A stretch of 64,000 nt of DNA from Actinospineispora eucalypti (GTDB taxonomy: Bacteria > Actinomycetota > Actinomycetes > Mycobacteriales > Pseudonocardiaceae), in NCBI GenBank assembly GCA_014208095.1, contig JACHMT010000005.1:868001-932000 (forward strand), read 5' to 3'. A model generated the notes under the pieces. That model had not been told where the DNA came from, made no database searches, and was given only the letters and a program-made list of their open reading frames with translations. A program made the position numbers and the translations under genes. Of this stretch, positions 59,854-64,000 are shown piece after piece (position 1 is the first letter of the stretch; every line of letters begins with the position of its first letter).

Positions 59854-61193
59854 TGGATGTCGACCTCCTTGGTCTCCGGGCCGAGCAGCGCGCCGGCCGT
59901 GCTCAGCGCACCGCCCAGCACGATGAGCACGATCGGCGTGTACTCGTAGGGCATCAGGTACCCCAACCCCAGCATGTAGAACGCGTAGAAGCCAGGGACG
60001 ATCACCGCCAGGCTGTAGCCGATGCCGTAGCCGGACGCCCGCACGCCGGTGGCGAACCGCTCCAGGATGTAGGTCGAGACGATGCCCCACGGGGAGACCG
60101 TCAACACCAGCGCGGCGGTGGCGAACACCATCACCGGCAGCAGGCTCCCGGCACCGGGTGTCGCCGCGTCAAACCCGGCCCGGACCATGGCGAAGAACAC
60201 GAACGGCGCCACCAGCACCGTCCACACCCCGGCCAGGACCAGCATCCGGCGCCGGCCGAACCGCTGGCCGAGCAGCGCCATCACCAGGTAGCCGATCGCC
60301 ACGAACACGTTGGCCACCAGCAGCCCGGTGGTCACCGAGCCGCTGGGCAGCCCGATCACCGTGGTGAGCAGGGCCGGGGTGGCGGAGAGCGTGGCCTGCA
60401 CGGTGAACCACATGCCGGTCATCAACAGCAGCACCTGCAGCAGCGCGCGCCGGTGGCCGCCGGTCAGCAGGTCCTTCAGCGGTTCGTTCGACGATTTCTC
60501 CCGTTGGCGCTGGGCCGCGCGGAACACCGCCGACTCCTCGACCCGGCGGTAGTAGAGCAGGAAGGCCACCGACAGCGCGGCGCCGACGAAGAACGGCACC
60601 CGCCAGCCCCACTGCACGTAGGGCGAGTCCAGGCCGCCGGCCGGGGTGAACTGGAACATGGTCGCCACCACCACCGAGATGGCGATGTAGCCGACCGGGT
60701 AGGAGGCGGCGATCAGCCCGCCGACCAGGCCGCGCAGCCGCTTCGGGCTGGCCTCCATGGCGAGCGGGTTGGCGCTGGAGTACTCGCCGCCCATGAACAC
60801 CCCGCCGACGAACCGCAGCAGCAGCACCAGCCCGATCGCCGCCCAGCCGATCGCCTGGTAGCCCGGCAGCAAGCCCATGAGCAGGGTGCACGCCCCCGCG
60901 CCGGCCACGCTGATCAGGGTCGCCCGCCGCCGGCCGGTGCGGTCGGCGATCCGGCCGAACACCACGGCGCCGACCGGCCGGCCGATCAGCGTGACGGCCA
61001 GCGTGACGTAGGCCAGCGTGGCGGCGGTCGCGGGGGAGGTGTGCGCCGGTTGGAAGTAGGCGATCGCCGGGGTGAGCGCGACCACCGGCAGGTAGATGTC
61101 GAAGTAGTCGACGGTGAACCCGAAGCACGCCCCTCGGATGGCCCGTTTCGCGGTCGGCCCCAGCCGCTCCGACTCCACCACCGCACTGGTCAT
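59850..61193 (-). CDS. MFS transporter, metabolite:H+ symporter type
   Basis: 447 aa, 12 TM segments. FDIYLPVVALTPAIAYF at TM1, GRIADRTGRRRATLISV (motif A) between TM2 and TM3, RFVGGVFMGGEYSSANPLAMEASPKRLRG (split around the TM4-5 loop), and WGWRVPFFVG after TM6 are typical of the sugar/aromatic-acid/organic-acid MHS group (ShiA, ProP, KgtP). It would import a small carboxylate, amide or lactam. ATG 61193 chosen over a frame to 61217. First gene of the minus-strand operon. A GntR-type dyad lies 45 nt upstream, identical to those before the hydantoinase gene. Confidence 0.88.
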   Translation of the reverse strand: MTSAVVESERLGPTAKRAIRGACFGFTVDYFDIYLPVVALTPAIAYFQPAHTSPATAATLAYVTLAVTLIGRPVGAVVFGRIADRTGRRRATLISVAGAGACTLLMGLLPGYQAIGWAAIGLVLLLRFVGGVFMGGEYSSANPLAMEASPKRLRGLVGGLIAASYPVGYIAISVVVATMFQFTPAGGLDSPYVQWGWRVPFFVGAALSVAFLLYYRRVEESAVFRAAQRQREKSSNEPLKDLLTGGHRRALLQVLLLMTGMWFTVQATLSATPALLTTVIGLPSGSVTTGLLVANVFVAIGYLVMALLGQRFGRRRMLVLAGVWTVLVAPFVFFAMVRAGFDAATPGAGSLLPVMVFATAALVLTVSPWGIVSTYILERFATGVRASGYGIGYSLAVIVPGFYAFYMLGLGYLMPYEYTPIVLIVLGGALSTAGALLGPETKEVDIQ

Positions 61194-61237
61194 CTCACCC
61201 GCACCCCCTCGCCCCAAGGTGATTCAGGACACTAATA

Positions 61238-61252
61238 GATCGTCCGACGATC
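61238..61252. promoter_or_regulatory. GntR operator copy 1 (MFS operon)
   Basis: GATCGTCCGACGATC is a perfect 15-bp dyad with a central C. It lies between the GntR stop and the MFS start, 45 nt from the latter, and is identical to the copy at 61969-61983. Confidence 0.85.
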
Positions 61253-61263
61253 CGCCAGCCTTC

Positions 61264-61917
61264 TCAGGGGGGGTCGATGAAGTTGGTGAGGAGTTCGGTC
61301 TCGGCGTCGTGGAGGTACTGGGCGAGCATCTGGGCGGCGGCTTCGGTGTTGCCGGTGCGGAGGGTGTCGGCGATCTCGCCGTTGCGTTTGAGGAACGCGG
61401 AGTGGAACAGCTGGGTGTCCCGCATGTAGGCGTAGGCCAGGCGGAACTCGGCCAGCACGCCGGAGATGATGGTGTCCAGCCGTTCGCTGCCGGCCAGCGC
61501 GACCACCGCCTCGTGGAACCGGATGCTGGCCGCCGCGACCTCGTCCCAGCGGCCCACCTCGGCGGCCCGCTGGCCATCGGTGATCGCGGCGGCCAGCCGC
61601 CGCAGCCCCGGCACGCTCAGGCTCTCGATGCTGCGCACGGCGGCGCACTCGATCACCCGGCGGGCCTGGTAGAGGTCCGCCACGTCGGGCCGGGAGAGCC
61701 GGCGCACGAACACCCCTCGGCTGAGCTCGTGCACCAGCAGCCGCTCGCGGATGAGCAGCCGGAACGCCTCGCGCAGCGTGCTGCGGGACACCCCGTGAGC
61801 CTGCCGCGCCCGGTCCTCGGAGATCCGGCTGCCGGGCACCAGTTCGCCGGCCAGGATCTGGGCCCGCAGCGCGTCGGCGACCCGGCTGGCCGCCCCGTCG
61901 GACGTGGGTTCGGTCAT
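61264..61917 (-). CDS. GntR/FCD-family transcriptional regulator
   Basis: 217 aa. HTH about 10-70 (SRVADALRAQILAGELVPGSR, ARQAHGVSRSTLREAFRLLI) and FCD domain about 75-205 (DVADLYQARRVIECAAVRSI, SIRFHEAVVALAGSERL). Closely related to the regulator at 51925. It lies between two sets of the dyad GATCGTCCGACGATC: one before the MFS operon and two before the divergent hydantoinase gene. It is therefore almost certainly the local regulator of both, and of itself. ATG 61917 with GAGGG upstream. A likely ligand is an intermediate of the pathway. Confidence 0.9.
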   Translation of the reverse strand: MTEPTSDGAASRVADALRAQILAGELVPGSRISEDRARQAHGVSRSTLREAFRLLIRERLLVHELSRGVFVRRLSRPDVADLYQARRVIECAAVRSIESLSVPGLRRLAAAITDGQRAAEVGRWDEVAAASIRFHEAVVALAGSERLDTIISGVLAEFRLAYAYMRDTQLFHSAFLKRNGEIADTLRTGNTEAAAQMLAQYLHDAETELLTNFIDPP

Positions 61918-61968
61918 CCGCTGCCCTCGCTCGTTGCTCGGTTGCCGTAGCCGGCCCAGCATACCGCC

Positions 61969-62006
61969 GATCGTCCGACGATCTGTTGCTCGATCGTCGG
62001 ACGAAA
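61969..62006. promoter_or_regulatory. GntR operator copies 2 and 3
   Basis: Copy 2 at 61969-61983 is GATCGTCCGACGATC. Copy 3 at 61992-62006 reads GATCGTCGGACGAAA, matching the complement of copy 2 in 13 of 15 positions. Their starts are 23 nt apart, about two helix turns. Copy 3 reaches to within 15 nt of the hyuA start. Confidence 0.85.
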
Positions 62007-62020
62007 TGTACCGTCCGGGC

Positions 62021-64000
62021 ATGGGCGAAGGCGGCGTGCTGCGGGTCGGCGTGGACATCGGCGGCACGTTCACCGACCTGGCAATCCTGGACGACGAGGG
62101 CATTCTGGCCATCGGCAAGACGCTCACCACGCCCCGGGACCCGGCCCAGGCGGTGCACACGGTGCTGCGCCGCGCGCTGGCCGACCACCGGCTGGACCCG
62201 GCCCGGGTCGGCCTGGTGGTGCACGGCACCACCCTGGTGACCAACGCCCTGATCGAGCGCCGGGGGGCGCGCACCGCGCTGATCACCACCGAGGGCTTCC
62301 GTGACGTGGTGGAGATGGGCCGGGAGCACCGTTACGAGCTGTACGACCTCAACCTGCGGCTGCCCCGCCCGCTGGCCGCGCGCCACCTGCGGTTCGGCGT
62401 GCGCGAGCGGCTGCTCGCCGACGGCACCGTGCAGACACCGCTGGACGCCGGCCAGGTGGAGCGGCTGGCCGGGGAGCTGGCCGCCGCCGGGGTCGAGGCG
62501 GTCGCGGTGTGCTTTCTGCACAGCCACCTCGACGACCGGCACGAGCGGCGCGCCCGGGAGATCATCAAGGCCGCCGCGCCGGGGCTGCGGGTGGCGCTGT
62601 CCAGCGAGGTGAACCCGGAGATCCGGGAGTACGAGCGGGCGTCCACCACGCTGGCCAACGTCTACGTGCAGGGGCTGGTCGAGGATTACCTGGACGACCT
62701 GCGCGGGCGGCTGCGCGGCCTGGGAGTGCCGGTGGACCCGCTGGTCATGCTGTCGCACGGCGGGCTGGCCACGGTGGACGTGGCGAAGCGGTTCCCGATC
62801 CGCATGCTGGAGTCCGGGCCGGCCGGCGGGGCGCTGGGCGCGGTGGCGTTCGGCCGCACCGGCGGGCGGCCGGACCAGATGTCCTTCGACATGGGCGGCA
62901 CCACGGCCAAGCTGTGTGTGATCGAGCGGCACCGGCCGCTGGTGACCCACGCGTTCGAGGTGGACCGGGTGTACCGGCTGCGCGCCGGTTCCGGCCTGCC
63001 GGTCCGGGCCCCGGTGATCGACATGATCGAGATCGGCACCGGCGGCGGCTCGCTGGCCCGGGTGAACGCGCTCGGCCTGATCACCACCGGGCCGGACTCG
63101 GCCGGCGCCGAGCCGGGTCCGGTCTGCTACGGGCGGGGCGGCGAGCGGTGCACGGTCACCGACGCCGACGCGGTGCTCGGCTACCTGGACCCGGAGCGGT
63201 TCGGCGGCGGCGAGGTGAAGCTGGACGTGGCGGCGGCCGCCGAGGCGATCCGCGAGCAGATTGCCGGGCGGCTCGGGGTGGGCCTGGCCGAGGCGGCCTG
63301 GGGCATCCACGCCTGCGCCAACGAGAGCATGGCCAACGCGGCCAGGGTGCACGCCATCGAACGGGGCCAGGACCCGGCCCGGCTGCCGCTGTTCACGTCC
63401 GGCGGCAACGGGCCGCTGCACGGGCCGGGGGTGGCCGCCGCGCTCGGCTCGCCGGCGTTGGTGGTGCCCCCGGCGGCCGGGGTGCTGAGCGCCCTGGGTT
63501 TCCTGTCCGCCCCGATGTCCATCGACGTGGTGCGGTCCCGGCACGAGCTGCTGGACGAGCTGGCCCCGGAGGACGCCGAGCGGCTGTTCGCGTCGCTGGA
63601 GCGGGAGGGGGCCGAGGTGCTCACCGGCTCCGGGCTGGCCGCCAAGGAGGTCCGCTACGAGCGGAGCATGGAGATGCGGTTCGTGGGCCAGGGCAGTGAG
63701 ATCGAGGTGCCGGTGCCGGCCGCGGGCCCGGACTGGCGGGCCGAGCTGGCGGAGAGCTTCCACCGGCAGTACGCCCGCCGGTTCGGGGACGTGGCTCCGA
63801 CCGGGGTGGCCGTCGAGGCGCTCACCTGGCGGGTCACCGCCAGCGGGCCGGCGCCGACCGCCCGGCTGCGCTTCGACGGCGGATCCGGCACGGGGGACGC
63901 CCTGCTGGACCACCGCGAGGCCTACTTCCCGGACGGCGGCTACCGCCCGACCCCGGTCTACGACCGCTACCGGCTGGCCGAGGGGGCCGAGCTGACCGGG
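62021..64000 (+). CDS. hyuA: Hydantoinase/5-oxoprolinase, A-type subunit, 3' end outside window
   Basis: 660 codons are visible, open at the window end (the family is about 680-720 aa). ATP-dependent opening of a cyclic amide: hydantoins, 5-oxoproline or related lactams. N-terminal actin-like domain: VGVDIGGTFTDLAILDD (phosphate loop), VVHGTTLVTNALIERRGARTALITTEGFRDV split at about 75-90; second domain SGPAGGALGAVAFG, SFDMGGTTAKLCVIE, EIGTGGGSLARV, and FTSGGNGPLHGPGVAAALG. HyuB normally follows and should lie just beyond. ATG 62021 is chosen; in-frame ATG 62006 overlaps operator copy 3. Divergent from its GntR regulator. Confidence 0.92.
   Translation, partial: MGEGGVLRVGVDIGGTFTDLAILDDEGILAIGKTLTTPRDPAQAVHTVLRRALADHRLDPARVGLVVHGTTLVTNALIERRGARTALITTEGFRDVVEMGREHRYELYDLNLRLPRPLAARHLRFGVRERLLADGTVQTPLDAGQVERLAGELAAAGVEAVAVCFLHSHLDDRHERRAREIIKAAAPGLRVALSSEVNPEIREYERASTTLANVYVQGLVEDYLDDLRGRLRGLGVPVDPLVMLSHGGLATVDVAKRFPIRMLESGPAGGALGAVAFGRTGGRPDQMSFDMGGTTAKLCVIERHRPLVTHAFEVDRVYRLRAGSGLPVRAPVIDMIEIGTGGGSLARVNALGLITTGPDSAGAEPGPVCYGRGGERCTVTDADAVLGYLDPERFGGGEVKLDVAAAAEAIREQIAGRLGVGLAEAAWGIHACANESMANAARVHAIERGQDPARLPLFTSGGNGPLHGPGVAAALGSPALVVPPAAGVLSALGFLSAPMSIDVVRSRHELLDELAPEDAERLFASLEREGAEVLTGSGLAAKEVRYERSMEMRFVGQGSEIEVPVPAAGPDWRAELAESFHRQYARRFGDVAPTGVAVEALTWRVTASGPAPTARLRFDGGSGTGDALLDHREAYFPDGGYRPTPVYDRYRLAEGAELTG

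Overview
The window is high-GC actinobacterial chromosome, most likely from the Pseudonocardiales. The signs are strong G/C third-position bias, many GTG starts, ATGA/GTGA gene overlaps, an F420-type luciferase-like oxidoreductase, GTP-dependent PEP carboxykinase, the MurT/GatD pair, a DUF3040 protein, an IniB-like protein, and several acyl-CoA dehydrogenase and TetR genes. I see no rRNA, tRNA, CRISPR array, transposase or phage gene. The genus is inferred, not shown.

Layout. 2-4437: 3'-most part of a plant-type (class II) ketol-acid reductoisomerase, a convergent NDH-like flavoprotein and a P450. 4689-9360: L-rhamnose operon (isomerase, fused aldolase/dehydrogenase, rhamnulokinase) behind a LacI-type operator. 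9366-14071: aliphatic amidase locus (MarR, AmiC-like, AmiS, AmiE, AmiB-like ClpB-type ATPase), bracketed by 22-bp repeats. 14065-21015, all minus: GltB-like flavoprotein, F420 LLM protein, GtrA, pyruvate oxidase, PEPCK. 21347-28537: lipid-type genes (TetR/SDR, acyl-CoA dehydrogenase, acyl-CoA ligase, lipoprotein, TetR, P450). 28653-34848: LysR and a four-subunit NAD-dependent formate dehydrogenase (fdsGBAD). 35303-44057: VOC protein, hydrolase, MurT/GatD, small membrane protein, IniB-like protein, SodC-like lipoprotein, amidase, phosphopantetheinyl transferase. 44101-51477: beta-helix lipoprotein, then an acyl-CoA dehydrogenase plus APH-like kinase pair, TetR, a two-subunit acyl-CoA dehydrogenase and a crotonase. 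51925-54610: GntR, orphan PxpB with a pxpC-like remnant, CoA-transferase. 54702-57887: DUF3040, MerR plus DHA2 exporter, membrane protein. 57887-64000: nucleoside hydrolase lipoprotein, DUF1445 protein and MFS importer (minus), GntR, and a hydantoinase/oxoprolinase running off the end.

The most interesting signals are regulatory and repetitive. A 15-bp dyad occurs three times and ties the end-of-window hydantoinase to the MFS/DUF1445/nucleoside-hydrolase operon under one GntR protein, suggesting a 5-oxoproline or cyclic-amide uptake and degradation unit. A CGTAC-N3-GTACG dyad precedes the acyl-CoA dehydrogenase/ligase pair and the P450-TetR operon, with a near copy before the VOC gene, suggesting a small TetR regulon. 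Two families of intergenic inverted repeats recur in distant gaps. A short GC-rich repeat has entered reading frames in both the MarR gene and fdsB. Several terminator-like repeats contain the stop codons of both flanking convergent genes.
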